This document shows positions 22,506 through 58,660 of a stretch of DNA of 64,000 nucleotides, one piece after another (the first letter of the stretch is position 1; every line of letters begins with the position of its first letter). This DNA is from Euglena gracilis (lineage: Eukaryota; Euglenida; Euglenophyceae; Euglenales), in NCBI GenBank assembly GCA_039621445.1, contig CP154957.1, positions 4,644,504 to 4,708,503 on the forward strand, written 5' to 3'. A program made the translations under genes and the position numbers. The notes under the pieces are model-generated. The model had not been told where the DNA came from, did not search any database, and worked only from the letters and a program-made list of their open reading frames with translations.

Positions 22506-22713
22506 TAACCCCCGGGGTGGGTTTTTGCAAGTAGTGGTTGGATTTGGGCCGCTGGAGCCCCTCCTCCTCCTCCCTAGGTCCAGACCGAGGGTCAGTCCGG
22601 CATGGCCAAAAACCTTGCCCGGGTTTTTTTTTTCCCCAATTTTTGAACACGGGGTGTCACGGATTTTGGGTGGGTTTTGAGTGGGTGGGTGGGTGTTTGG
22701 GTCGAGCCTGGGG

Positions 22714-24037
22714 CAGGGATTTGTGCTTATCCTGAAATGGATAACTACGGATAACTACGGATAACTACGGATAAACCCGAAACCCCCAAATACGGATAAA
22801 AACGGATAACTACGGATAACTACGGATGAGCCAAAAAGTCCAAATAAGGATAATTATGGATAACTACGGATAACTACGGATAAGCAAAAAATTTTGACGA
22901 ATGAGGATGAGCATGAACTGCATGAAGCTTGAGTGCACATCCACATCCTCAACCACAGGCTCTATTCTTTCTCCCTGTCAATGGATTTCCCTCCTGAAAT
23001 TGGAAGGGGCAAAGGTGGTTGAAAGCCCGGATTTTTTTTGTGTTAGAAAGCATCTGGGTATCAATTCCCCCCCCCCCCAGGCCCCACGAACCCTTCTGTT
23101 GCACAACCATCCACCCCTCGAGTGCAACTAAAATTGGGTGAGATGATGGCCACCCTTCGATCCGTGCCTTGGATCGGAAGTATACAACTGTTCATGGCAG
23201 CCTGAAGGTTGGCAGTCAGTTGTATCGCTCTGTCCGGGTGTTTTCAACCCACATCGCAAGCATTCGGAAATCAATCTCTTGCAAAAAAGTGTGGATTGGA
23301 ACTGATGAATAGACAGATTCACAAGGGCATGCCATTATCAATATTTTGGTTGGTTCTGGCCCAAGTTCGTGGGTTGTGGCAACTCGCACTCTGGTTTGTC
23401 AAGGGCCAAACGATGGCGTTGAGCACCGAGGTTTGTTTTCTAAGAAGAAAAGTAATGTCGTCTTTTTTCGAAGAACTTGCTAAGGAGGTCAATGAGGTTT
23501 TAAGGAGCATGGGAATTTCTGCTGGCAGGGTTGTTGCATTTGTCTCTGATGCAGCTTCTGTGCTCAAAGCAGCATATCAACCCATTTTCGCAACAATTTT
23601 CCATTTGGCAGCGTGCATCCTATAAAGGGATGGGCTGCTTTCAGTTTGGCCGGTGTCATTGATGTTAAAAACCGACAGAAGATGTTGTCTAACCTCCGGC
23701 AGGCAGCCGTTGGCATGTTCTGCAACGGTGATTGTGAACAACGGTGGATGAAAGATTAAAAACCCACACCGGACATTGTCGTTTCCATCTGCCTTGGATG
23801 CTTGTCGTTTTCTGTTTAGATTGTCATATTTCACGAAGTTTAGGCATTCCTGAGGTTTATGATGATCAACTCTCTTCATCCTTTCAATTACAGCTATTTC
23901 TAGATGGATACCCCCTGTCAGGAAGGATATTTTAGCAAATAAGGATAACTACGGATAACTACGGATAACTACGGATAACTACGGATAACTACGGATAAGA
24001 ATTTGACCCCCCAAAAAAGGATAAGCACAAATCCCTG
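22714..24037. mobile_element. hAT-like element, 1324 bp, with decayed transposase
   Basis: The ends are perfect 19-bp inverted repeats (CAGGGATTTGTGCTTATCC and its complement at 24019-24037), and CCTGGGG is duplicated on both sides (22707-22713 and 24038-24044). Arrays of GGATAACTAC repeats lie inside both ends in the same orientation (22738-22885 and 23941-23999). Unit 2 (about 41640) and unit 3 (about 61980) carry the same flank GAGCCTGGGG without the element, so it inserted after the duplication. About 25 bp next to the insertion is missing relative to the empty sites. Confidence 0.85.
23209..23625 (+). pseudogene. hAT/DUF659-type transposase remnant
   Basis: An open frame of about 138 codons inside the 1324-bp element. 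It includes VVAFVSDAASVLKAAYQPIF followed by FHLAAC. This resembles the hAT block in which a catalytic Asp (xxxDNAxxMxKA) precedes a Cys/His CAAH-type motif. The reading frame then stops, and related sequence continues in another frame (AFSLAGVIDVKNRQKML). N-terminal DNA-binding and C-terminal dimerisation regions were not found. It is best read as a decayed fragment. Confidence 0.55.
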
Positions 24038-24340
24038 CCTGGGGTCACCAATGGAATCTATGTTTATGCCCTTGTTTGGCCGGATAGCTTTTCTACACAC
24101 TGGTTACACTCAAGAACACCAGAAGCCTAAAAAATGGGACATTTTCTGCAAGGAAAGACAAACAAGCAACGGAATGCTTATTGGGTGGGGGGAGTAAACG
24201 GTTTTTTTCTCAATTGCTCAATGCCATTTTTTTTTTCAGATCCCATTGCCCCATGGGGGTAAACGCCTCCGTAGGGAGATTTCACTGAGGAATTTTTTGG
24301 CGCAAAGTCCACCAATGTCAAACTATCCATGCCACCCGTT

Positions 24341-24363
24341 GCAGGACCTCAGTCGCCTCCGCT
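24341..24363 (+). promoter_or_regulatory. Probable 5' UTR with spliced-leader acceptor
   Basis: CCACCCGTTGCAG followed by 18-20 bases precedes the start codon in all three copies (24364, 41996, 62296). Euglenid mRNAs receive a spliced leader by trans-splicing at such an AG. This site is the natural candidate, by inference. Confidence 0.4.
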
Positions 24364-34538
<10,175 letters not shown>

Positions 34539-35352
34539 ACGTATTCTGCGCGCGGGTCGTAGGGCACTGCACAGCACTTAGATCTGTACAGGACGGGGTC
34601 AGTGTCTTTTAATGACACAGTTAATGATTTCTTTTAATAATAACACCAATAAATAATAATAATTTATAATATTCTTTGACAAAAAATGACACAGTGTCTT
34701 TTTTAATTAATTTTCCCCTGCGTGCATGTTTTTAATTTTCCTGGTCTTTGCTGCTTGTTGAGTAAGTGTGTGCGTAAGTATCTGCTTATTGAGCATGTAT
34801 ATTTCAGTCAGGTATACAAAGAATATGGATAATTGAAGCAGATATGAGTGAAGGTGCATGGAAATGCAATCGATGAATCGACAAGTAACGTGCTTTCATC
34901 TTTTCCCCCTGAGCTGTGGAGTGTCTGCCAATTGGCACCCCCCCCCTCCCTGGAGTTTGGTGGAGGTTAGTTTTGGGTACCAGTTGGTTCAGCCCAACCC
35001 AGCCAAATTTCCCTTAAAATTGGCCATTTTCGGGCCCCACGTCTCAAACCAAGATACATCCAACCGGATGCTGCAACTCACAGTAGAAAGGTGTTCTGAA
35101 AATTTTACTTCTGTTTAACAGGAGATAAAGTGTTTTTTTTGTCTTTGTATGGCAATGGGCTTTTGCTGATCCACCTTTAAAGGGCTCTTGCTTGGGTGCA
35201 ACCAGTCCTGCCTCCGTTTCTGCTCACTCAGTCACTCACACTTCTGTTTAAGTCTCACACATGCACGCACACACACACGCACACAATTTGACCATTGTGA
35301 CAACTGCGACAACTGCCATGAGTGCTTTTTATTCACATTTCTTTGTTTCCAG

Positions 35353-35405
35353 TCCCATCGTGAAGGTCATCATTGCTCATTGCCAGCATTTCACGATACT
35401 GACGG
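35353..35405 (+). CDS. Possible exon downstream of cathepsin (unit 1)
   Basis: A 53-bp block between TTTCCAG and ACGG|GTGAAC. It is matched in unit 2 at 56983-57035 with the same splice signals. One frame reads SPIVKVIIAHCQHFTILT, a hydrophobic segment like the transmembrane stretches of large protist membrane proteins. No flanking exon was linked. Confidence 0.3.
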
Positions 35406-38400
35406 GTGAACATCTTCCTGGGAATTGGGACCCCAGGGAGGGGAAACGAAGAATTTGGGTACCAGGGGGAAATGCGGTTTTTTTGTTTTTTTGGGGGGGG
35501 TTTTTTGATTTTTGGCAAAATTTACATTTTTTGCGTGTCTTTGTTGTGTGTGTTTTTTTTGTCGTGTTTTTCAAGGGTCCATGTTGTGCCCCCCCCCCTG
35601 CTGGTACCCAGGCATGATTTTTTAAGACGGAAATTTTCAGGCGTTTTTTAATGTTTTTAAGGCATTTTGAATTTTTTTAAGAGTTTTCCAGCGTCTATTT
35701 TCCAAAGGCGGTCAAAGAGCGATCTGGGCATCGAACTAACGTTGGTCAAGTCGAAAATCAGAGACGAAAACTCCACTGTTTCGAGTTTTGGGTGGATAGA
35801 AAATGTTCCAGCGATCCAGTAATTATTTTTCCCCGAATTGGCTTGTTTTTTTTCAAGATTTTTTGACTTTTTTTTTGCTCCAAATTCGATAAATTTTCCA
35901 GAACTGAATTTTAAAGGTCTTTGACGTTTTTTTTAAGCCATTTTGGCATTAAATTTAAATGTTTCTAAGGTTTTTTTAACGTTTTTATGCCGCCTTAAAA
36001 GATAACGTATGCAGTTCCCTCCTTGTCATCTCTCTGCAAAGCACCAAAAAAGTTGATCTCTGTCTTTTTAAATTTTCTTCCCTCCCATTTGGGGCGGCCC
36101 CTGACTTGGCCAGTCTGGCATCCCGCACCCCTCCCCCCAACTTGGCCACCTTTTGGGCGGTCCCAAACACCCATATGACCAATCTGGGTACAATTTGAGG
36201 GTACCAATTCTCGGCCTCTGCCGCCGATTTGATTAGTCGGGGACAAATTAATTAATCCAGCCTGGGGATGCATTATTTTCCTCAAGACTGAGTGGCCAAT
36301 CTGGGGATAGGGGGGGTGGGTCCGATCCAGGAGGGGGTTGACACCCCCCTCATACTCAAATATACACCCTTTCTTATCTCGGACCCCCTTGCCAAAATCC
36401 CAAAGGTTACCAGTCAATTTGTTGCTGAAATCCAGACCCCAAATTGATCCCCCAAACGGTCCGAATTTCCCTGCAGCAACACTGTTTTTGGCGAAATGTG
36501 TTTTTTTTGGATGCTTGTTTGTATGCTGTGTTTAATGTGATGCTACACCACCCCTGCAATTTTCACGGGCATCTTAGAACCCTTATATGAGTGGCCACGG
36601 ATTATTTTTAAGGGTTTTTTTCCAAAAAAAAGGGCTTTTAAGGACTTTTGGGGCTTTTTAAGGATTTTCCCCAAAGGTTTTAAAGGTATTTCCTCTGTTA
36701 TTTTCCAATGTCAGTTGCCCCCCTTCCCGGGGGGGGCAAGTAGCAGGCAGCTCCCAGACAATGTTCCAAGGATACCAGAAATCAATTTTCTTCTGGAGTT
36801 GGCTTCTTTTTGCTGAGATTTAAAGGTTAAATTTGCCGACATCTAAAGGTTTTAAGGCTTTTTAAGGTGCTTTAAGATATTATGCCTGTCGGTGGCGTGG
36901 TGGTGGGGACTCCTCCAGGCAGGGGTTTTGTTAAGATTTCGGCTTAAGACTGGCTGAGACAAAATTATTAATAAAATGGTCAAAGAATATTTTTTCGTTG
37001 AGGAGCTTTTTATGGGCGTGTTTTTTCCCTCACAATTTTGGCTGAAATATTGCCTCCTAGCTAAATCAGCTTTTTGCCTGGTTTTGGGAATGGCGAGGTT
37101 TAGCCCGGCAACTAGCTGGACCCCCCCCCCCTCCACCGACCCTGGCTCACCCTCACCCCTCCCCCTCTGGGGGGGGGGGGTCCAACTTTTTTGGAGGCAA
37201 GATCTTTTTCCATCCAGCTGCCTGACACCCCATGGGGTCCTTAAACCACTGCGACCAAACCTCCCCATTTTTATATATACCTCCCCATTTTTATATGGGA
37301 GCCTTTTTGTCAAAGAGAATCCTTCAGTGCATATGGCGTCGTCAAGTGTTCTCTTGCCGAATGCGGTAGCCCTGCCCTCGCAGCACAACTGCATCCCATC
37401 CCCAACCCCGGATGGAATTTCAAGCACGACCTCCGCAGACGGAGTGGCACGCATCCTCCCGTCGCCAGCCATTCCCACGGCGTCACACCCTCATGCTGTG
37501 GAAAGCATGCCAGCCTGTGTGGGAACGGTGATTTCTGTCACAATAAAATTAGCGTAGAACGAAGGCAGGGTTTGATAAAGAGGAAATAAGTATGCACCAG
37601 GATTGTTTCCCATTGATGTTGATTTCTGTATGTCAATCTCAGTGCCCATCTCTTAGCCAGGTATTTCTTCAGAAAACGTGTGTGCTCGGGGGCGGGGTCA
37701 GCGTTCTCTGATTCCGGGGGAAATTGAACACGCCAGAAAAGTTCTTCTGGGCCTCTTTGATGGCTTTTGCCAAATCCTTGGGATGGGTGAACCCCTGAGT
37801 TCATGCACCCAATGTATCCTACATGTGCTTCTGCCTTTTGGAGGCCATAATAGATCCATGATGATTACCATGGCTGGTGGATTAAAAACTGCAACAGATG
37901 GACATTTGAGGTGAACAGTGTTTGTGAGTTCTTGCTCAAACTCACAAATTTTATATTTCATCATGTGTGCATAAAATAAAGAATTATATAGATTATATCT
38001 AAAAATAGACAATATTCATAAATAGATTATTAAAGTCTATGCTACATGTAGGTTATTGAAATCTATGAATATAATTTCATAAATATAGATATAATATATA
38101 ATATGTCATATGATGAATATAATGAGACAATATAGTATAATAGAAAATGTGTTCAACAGTAAGAATTACCACGTCGTATGCCATAACAAACAGGGTATCA
38201 TTTATGCACTCTGATTCACGTCATTTGGCATCGAACCCTGGCCAACAGCTTTCTTGTTTCTCCCCAGGTTGGGGTTGCTGCTTTGCGGCTGCTTGGCTGA
38301 GGGGGCACTTCGCTGGAGCCCAAGCCCATGCCCTCGCCACCCGTCATGGGCAGGCTTCAAATATTTTCGCCATCGAGATTTTTTATTGAAAACATTCATT

Positions 38401-38672
38401 GGCATTGTTACCATCAATGACAACGCGATTAATGAAAACCATGTCATTCCATGATATGGTTTCATGTTTTATCTGGGTTGATTTTCACATCACTGTAAAA
38501 CGTCAATGCGTTTGCTGATTAATCACAAGTCCGCCCTGCGCCACCAGCTTTCTTTGCAATGTGCCTGCAGCACATTCTGCCAGGCGCGTCGCTGTATTGT
38601 ATTCCTCCCATCGGTGCCCTGTTGACATTGACTGTCCACAGTGTTATGAGATTGTTGTGATGCTGCGGCGAG
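35406..38672. other. Flank between cathepsin copy 1 and the 38673 element
   Basis: Shares islands with 57036-60540 (for example around 37320-37920 and 38150-38640). Open frames exist in both units at 37320-37557, but different frames are favoured in each. No gene is called. 37960-38150 is A/T-rich. Confidence 0.4.
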
Positions 38673-40477
38673 CAGACATTCATTTAGTGTGGTACACCAA
38701 GGTTGTCATTTTGTGATTCACTGTGGACACCACAAAAATTTTTGTGGTTCACCTGTGGACACCAAAAATTTTTTTGTGGTTCACTTGTGGACACCAAAAA
38801 ATTTTTGTGGTTCACCTGTGGACACCAAAGTAATATTTGTGGTTCACATGTGGACACCAAAAAACTTCCAACGCCTCTGACATTTGCATCATTTTCTTTC
38901 TCATCAACAGCAATGAAGCAATCTTCTTTGAACATGTTTGACTCAGGCGGCGTAAGTGGACCTACAATTCTGGAGCTCTAAAAACAGAAGAGGAAGCGGA
39001 AAACCACTTCCAAAAAAGGGTCATATTTTTCGATTTTTTTTGAAGAGGTTCTGATTTTGGCCAATTCCGGTGGACGTTTGGCTCACAGTAAAGGAGACCT
39101 ATACAGTCGAAAACAGACCTGAGAAGGCCAATTTACTTTCGAATTCTGGTAAAATCAACAAAACCAATCAAGAAATACATGAACAGGAGGAACAGACAAA
39201 AACAAGCGTTGTTTCTGCTGCCGTAAGCCCCGAAGGAACGAAACAGAAAAATTAAAAAATGGAAGCGGTAAATATTGCATTCCGCTTCAAAAGCAGGAGA
39301 TGTGCAACGAAAACTGAACGCAATGAATTATACAGAATGTAATGTAAAAATATGCATAATGTTTGCACACCAAAAAGGAAGCGTAAAACCGCTTTGAAAG
39401 AATCCGTAAAAAAAATGTTATGAATTGAAATGATCAACAATGATCACCAAACGATATTCCAATCCCAATAACAACGAAGAACGTTAACATTTATGAAATT
39501 TATGAAGATAACAGAAACTGGACAAACGGAACAGAAATTGAATGTCATTATCCAAAGTGCATAATGCAAATACGTCAAACCACGTGGAGACAGTTGCACG
39601 AGTTACGAAAGGTAGAACAGGCGAAACGATACAGACCTTCTGTTCACTTCCCCGTGCTTCACTTGGAAGGACATTTCGACATGACATTGGCGTAAAACCT
39701 GCAAAAAAAAAGCAGAGCAAATATGAAGCGGTTATCCGCTTCCTCAGGCTGACATAATACCTTTTAATTATCTCATATTGCCAAACTGCAAAAACCAGAA
39801 AATGAGGCTGACACTCACCCTTCTGAATGAAAAACTATACTGAATGTAGTCTTTCATTGAATGGTCAAGTTGAAGATCTGACACCACAGCAATGAAGTGG
39901 CTTTCCGGCTCCTACCTCAAAACAAAGCACATGGCATTGCCGATTTTTCAGTCACTTTTTCAGGCACTGAGGCACTCAACTGACATCCCACAATGCCCCA
40001 GAACGCTCCTAATGTCCACAGCCATGCCAAAGCCCCACGATAATGTCGCGTGTTTCTGCTTCCATGAAGCGGAATTCCACTTCATCGACGCCAGTATTTA
40101 ACTTTTTGATGGTATCCTTGTTGGGTAAGTTGTCTATAGAGCATGTCTGCTTGAGAACTCTCGATAGCAATCTGTCCAATTCCAACTGCCACGCTTCGTG
40201 GATTGAGCCGGGGCCAAGGCTCAGAATGTGGTTGAGGTGTCTAAAGATCAATCCGCTTTTAGGTGTAAATTTTTTCTTTCGATCCTCAATCAATTTTTGT
40301 GGACCACAAATTTTTTTGTGGACACCACAAAAATTTTTGTGGTTCACCTGTGGACACCAAAATTTTTTTTGTGGTTCACCTGTGGACACCAAAAAATAAT
40401 TTGTGGTTCACCTGTGGACACCAGAAAAAAATTTGTGGTTCACACGTCTTTTGTGAACCACACTAAATGAATGTCTG
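38673..40477. mobile_element. hAT-like non-autonomous element, 1805 bp
   Basis: Inverted ends CAGACATTCATTTAGTG (left) and its complement (right), with a perfect 8-bp duplication GCGGCGAG (38665-38672 and 40478-40485). Unit 2 has the unoccupied site with a single GCGGCGAG near 60545-60552. Inside both ends are tandem copies of a 33-36 bp unit (TTTGTGGTTCACCTGTGGAC plus an A/T tail), in the same orientation: five at 38700-38870, four at 40300-40450. Short GAAGCGG...CCGCTTC inverted repeats recur inside. No transposase was seen. A truncated relative is at 48923. Confidence 0.88.
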
Positions 40478-40569
40478 GCGGCGAGACGTGTGGTACGAGC
40501 CACATTTTCAGGCCCAACCTATCTGCACCATAACAAACCAATACTATTAAAACCAGGACCTCTTACACT

Positions 40570-40640
40570 CAGGGCGGTCCGTAAGGGACAGGATTTTTTT
40601 TTTTAGTTAAGGACCGCCCCCTTAAAGACCGCCCCCCCCC
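40570..40640. mobile_element. Deleted CAGGGCGG MITE (copy c)
   Basis: CAGGGCGGTCC, AAGGGACAGGA, a T run and then GGACCGCCCC follow within about 50 bp, so the interior is lost. No matching target duplication was found. Unit 2 reads CCTCTTACACTGCTCC at the same place. Confidence 0.55.
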
Positions 40641-40689
40641 CAATACGCAGAAAGGCCCCTACATCACCGGTGTTTTTCAACACCTGCCA

Positions 40690-40855
40690 AATGTAATGCC
40701 CGATATATTTTTATATTTGTCCATGACCAATCAACCTCAAAATGATCATTTTGAGAGGAAAAAGAGCAAACTTTCACCCATCAAAATTTCACCTCTAACC
40801 ATCAAAACGGTGAAGTTCCTGGTAAACTTCACCGGTGAAGTTCACCGGCCAAGGG
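40690..40855. repeat. Interspersed repeat with AACTTCACCGGTGAAGTT palindrome
   Basis: Shares ATCAACCTCAAAATGA, CATTTTGAGAGGAAAA and the palindrome with 46005-46175, where the parts occur in the opposite order. Confidence 0.6.
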
Positions 40856-41995
40856 TACGCCCTGCCTACCTACCCCTCCCCCCCGGTGAATAACTCTCCG
40901 GGGATGGGCAGTCCAACCACCTTCTCCTTCCTTGGTGAAGGAGGGACGTGGACTCCTCTCCTCAGGCCCGAGGTGGGTCCCCTGGTGGCACCAATTTTTG
41001 GACCCGAAAAATTTTCCCCGGCGTCTTCGGCGCCGGGTGTATTTTGGACCCATTTTGGGACCCATATAGGAGGTCCCACCAAAAACCCCCCAAAATCCCA
41101 TTTTTTTTACATCTTCCAAAAATTCATCATTTTCTAAGAATTTTTATATTGAGAGGTTATTGAAGCAAAAAATGTGTCATTAAGAAACATAAAAAATTCC
41201 AAGAGAAAAAATGTCAGTAAAATTTGATTGTGCCAAAATTTGGTCCAATTTCTTTGACGTTCGGTTTTTTTTTTTTTTTTTTCCAAAATAATACCAGTTT
41301 TTAACCCTGAAATTTTTAACCCTGAAAAAATGTGGGTTTCCATCAAAAAATCATGAATTTTGAGTTTATTTTCAAATTTTCCCCGGCCAACATTCCCGTT
41401 TTCCCAAAATTGGTGAAAATGCTGTGGTGGGGGGGTCGACCCCCCACCAAGCCTTCCCGTTCTGCCCAGCCCGGGACCGGGGCAATTTTTTGCAATATAT
41501 GTTGGGGGGTTGCTTGGACAACTTGTGACACGCACGCACGCACGCCGGGAGGGTCAGTCTGGCATGGCCGAAAACCTGACCAGATATTTTTTGCATGGGA
41601 TTTCAAGGATTTTGGATGGGTTTTGGGTGGGTGGGTCGAGCCTGGGGATACGTGCCACCCCTAAAGAAGGGGGTCGCCAGTAGAATCTATATTTTTGCCC
41701 TTGTTGGCCGGATAGCTTTTCTACACACCGGTCACATTCAAGAACACCCGAAGCCTAAAAGAAAAAGTGGGACATTTTCTGCAAGGAAAGACAAACTGCA
41801 ACGGATTGCTTATTGGGTGGGGGGAGTAAACGGTTTTTTCCTCAATTACTCAATGCAATTTTTTTTTCAGATCCCATTGCCCCATGGGGGTAAACGTCTC
41901 CGTAGGGATATTTCACTGAGGAGTTTTTTTGGCGCAAAGTCCACCAATGTCAAATTATCCATGCCACCCGTTGCAGGACCTCCCCCACCTCTGCC

Positions 41996-55853
<13,858 letters not shown>

Positions 55854-56391
55854 ACGTATTCTGCGCGCGGGTCGTAGGGCACTGCACGGCACTTAGTTCT
55901 GTACAGGACGGGGTGTGCCACGACCAAAATGACACAACGCCTTTTAATGAGCCAGTTTCTTTTGATGATTTCTTTCAATAGTAATATTAACAATAGTTTA
56001 TATTATTATTATTAGTTTTTATTGACGCAAAATGACACAGTGTCTTTTTCAAATTCAGCGTTTTCCCCTGCGTGCATATTTTTTCTTTTCCTGGTCTTTG
56101 CTGCTGATAATTATTATGGATAAATGAAGCAAATATGAGTGAACGAAATGGAAATGCAATCAATGGATCGACCAGTGACGTTCTTTCATTCTTTCCTCTT
56201 CCTACCCGAGGTGCCATGTGCTGCGGAGTGTCTGCCAATTGACCCCCCCCCGGAGTTGGGTGGAGGTTAGTTTTGGTTACCAGCTGGGCCAGTCCAACCC
56301 AGGCAAATGTCCCTTGAAAATGGCCATTTTTGGGCCCCCATCCCACCCAAGTCTCAAACCCAGACAAATCTAATTGGATGCCAGGGCGGTC

Positions 56392-56695
56392 CTTAAGGGA
56401 CAGGAAAGTTTTTTTTTATAATTTCCTTAAGGACCGCCTCCTTTCGGCCAAAGGGCCAGCTAAAGGCCAGACTGGGACTTGAACGGGGGCAAACAGTAAA
56501 CAGTCGAAAAACACTGTTTTTGATGATTTGGGTGGATGGACGATGGTCCAAGGGTGCCAGGAATCAATTTTTTCCCTGATGTCGACCTGTTCTCGCTGAA
56601 AAATGCCAAAATTTCTTGCCCATTTCCTTGTATATTTTTCACTGAGTGTGCTGGGTCAGCGGAGTTTGTTTTTTTTTTGCTTAATGACCGCCCTG
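56392..56695. mobile_element. CAGGGCGG MITE, copy d
   Basis: 304 bp with ends CAGGGCGGTCC and GACCGCCCTG and a perfect 8-bp duplication TTGGATGC (56384-56391, 56696-56703). Unit 1 carries the single site (CCGGATGCTGCAACTC near 35064). Confidence 0.9.
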
Positions 56696-56982
56696 TTGGA
56701 TGCTGCAACTCACAGGAGAATGTGTTCTGAAATTTTAGGTTTGTTTAACAGGATGTGAAGTGGTTTCCTTTGTATTTGTGCGGCAATGAGCTTTTGCTGA
56801 TTCATCTTTAAAGGGCTCTTGCTTGGGTGCAACCAGTCCTGCCACCGTTTCTGCTCCCTCGGTCACTCACACAGCTGTATAAGTCTCTCACATGCACGCA
56901 CACACACACACACACGCACACAATTTGACCATTGTGACAACTACCATGAGTGCCTTTCATCCACATTTCTTTTTGTTTCCAG

Positions 56983-57035
56983 TCCCATCGTGAAGGTCAT
57001 CATTACTCATTGCTGGCATTTCACGATACTGACAG
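56983..57035 (+). CDS. Possible exon downstream of cathepsin (unit 2)
   Basis: Counterpart of 35353-35405, with AG and GT borders kept (GACAG|GTGAAC). It differs by Ala/Thr and Gln/Trp in the favoured frame. Confidence 0.3.
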
Positions 57036-57089
57036 GTGAACACCTTCCTGGAGATTGGGACCCCAGGGGGGAACGAGGAAATTTGGGTA

Positions 57090-57442
57090 CCTCCCCCCCC
57101 CCTTGTCGTTGACACGGCGTGTCGTTGACACACCCCCCGTGTCAACGACATTTTCCTGGAACATATTTTTTTCTTTTGCATTGGCCACAGTTTCTGACAA
57201 ATTTCAGCCAGGACATTTCAAAAATGTGTCGAATCTTCTTTCCAGCCATGGCTTCGAATGTCATCCCCATTCGCACCGGCCACAATGTGGCGGACATGCA
57301 TTCACGGGGTTATACATTGTTGCTGGCGCAGTCGATTTTTTTATGGTACTGTGTCGTTGACACGGCGTGTCGTTGACACACCCCCCGTGTCAACGACACT
57401 TTCCCGGAACATTGGCGTGTCAACGACAAGGGGGGGGGGAGG
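57090..57442. mobile_element. 353-bp MITE related to the 51890 transposon
   Basis: Ends CCTCCCC...TTGTCGTTGACACG and complement, flanked by TA (57088-57089, 57443-57444). The unoccupied site GGGTACCAGG is in unit 1 near 35458. GTGTCGTTGACAC and ACACCCCCCGTGTCAACGAC boxes occur at both ends and resemble the subterminal boxes of the 1798-bp element. No coding capacity. Confidence 0.8.
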
Positions 57443-58529
57443 TACCAGGCGGAGTCAACAGCGTTTTCTTTGTGTGTGTTTTTTTTGTGTCTTTGATTTT
57501 GGCAAAATTGGCATTTTTGCGTGTTTTTGTTGTGTTTGTTTGTTGCGTTTGTTTGTGCCGGGTTTCTCAAGGGTCCATGTTGTGTGCTCCCCCTGCTGGC
57601 GCGCCCAGACATGATTATTTTTAAGGGGAAATTTTTCAGGGTGTATATTTGAGGAGGGGGGTGTCCCTCTACCCCCTCCTGGATCGGACACCCCCCCCTC
57701 CTGCCAGGGGGTCCACACCGACCCCGGGGGGTACCCAGGACAGCCCAAAAAGTGAATTTTTCATGCTGGCACTTTGCAAAAGTTTTTGGCATTCTTGACA
57801 ATTTTTGCCCAAAAAGTGCCTGAAATCACATTTTTGGCCGATTTGGGGGGAATATTTTTTCTGATGGGTGCTTTGTGCTGGACCGACCGAATTGATCCCC
57901 CCAAATGGTCCAAATTTCCCTGCAACAGCATTGTTTTTCGAGAAATGTGTTTGTTTTTTTTTGTATGCTTGTTTGTATGCTCTGTGTAATGTGCTACTAT
58001 ACCTGCAGTTTTTATGGGCATCTTAGAAACCTATATGAGTGGCCAGAGATTTTTTTTAAGGTTTTTTCCAAGAAAACTTCCAAGGCTTTTTCAGCACTTT
58101 TTAAGGCTTTTTCTAAAGGTTTTAAAGGTTTTTTCTCTGTTATTCTCCAAGGGTGGTCCAAGAGCGGTCTGGGCATCGAATGTGGTCGAAAATCAGAAGT
58201 TAAAGGAACACACTTTTCCGGGATTTTGGGTGGATAGCAGGCTTCTTTTTAAGTCACCTGACCCCCCCGGGGGGGAGGGGGGTGGGTGGGTGGGTCCGGG
58301 CCGGACACCTTTTCGGCGCAAAGCGCCGAAAATTTTTGAAAATTGCCTTTAACGGGCCCGATTTTGGGGGGGGGGGTCCCGAGCCACCCTGGGTGGGTGG
58401 GGGGGACCCCCCCGGGGTCTTAAAAAGAAGCCTGGTGGATAGACAACTGTCTAGTAGTAGACAGCTGCCTACTATTTGTCCCCCTTCCCCCGCCACCAAG
58501 TTGCAGGCACAGGGGGGGGGAATTTCTGG

Positions 58530-58660
58530 ATTATTGATGGGATGGGGTTAGGGTTAGGAGTTTTAGGCCAGGCCTAACTTTAGGCCAATTATAGATTAGT
58601 GTTCGGTGTACAGGCCACACTCCAAACCCTAAACATATTCCATCAATAACACAGATTCCA
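58530..58660. repeat. Second copy of the telomere-like foldback core
   Basis: TATTGATGGGATGGGGTTAG, GGTTAGGAG and, on the other arm, AACCCTAAAC and ATTCCATCAATAA match the core of 34035-34312 without its outer arms. Confidence 0.6.

Noticed and set aside
37320-37557. Coding exon shared with 59260-59480
   Set aside because: Several frames are open in one unit or the other, and indels between the units shift frames relative to each other. Conservation is explained by duplication.
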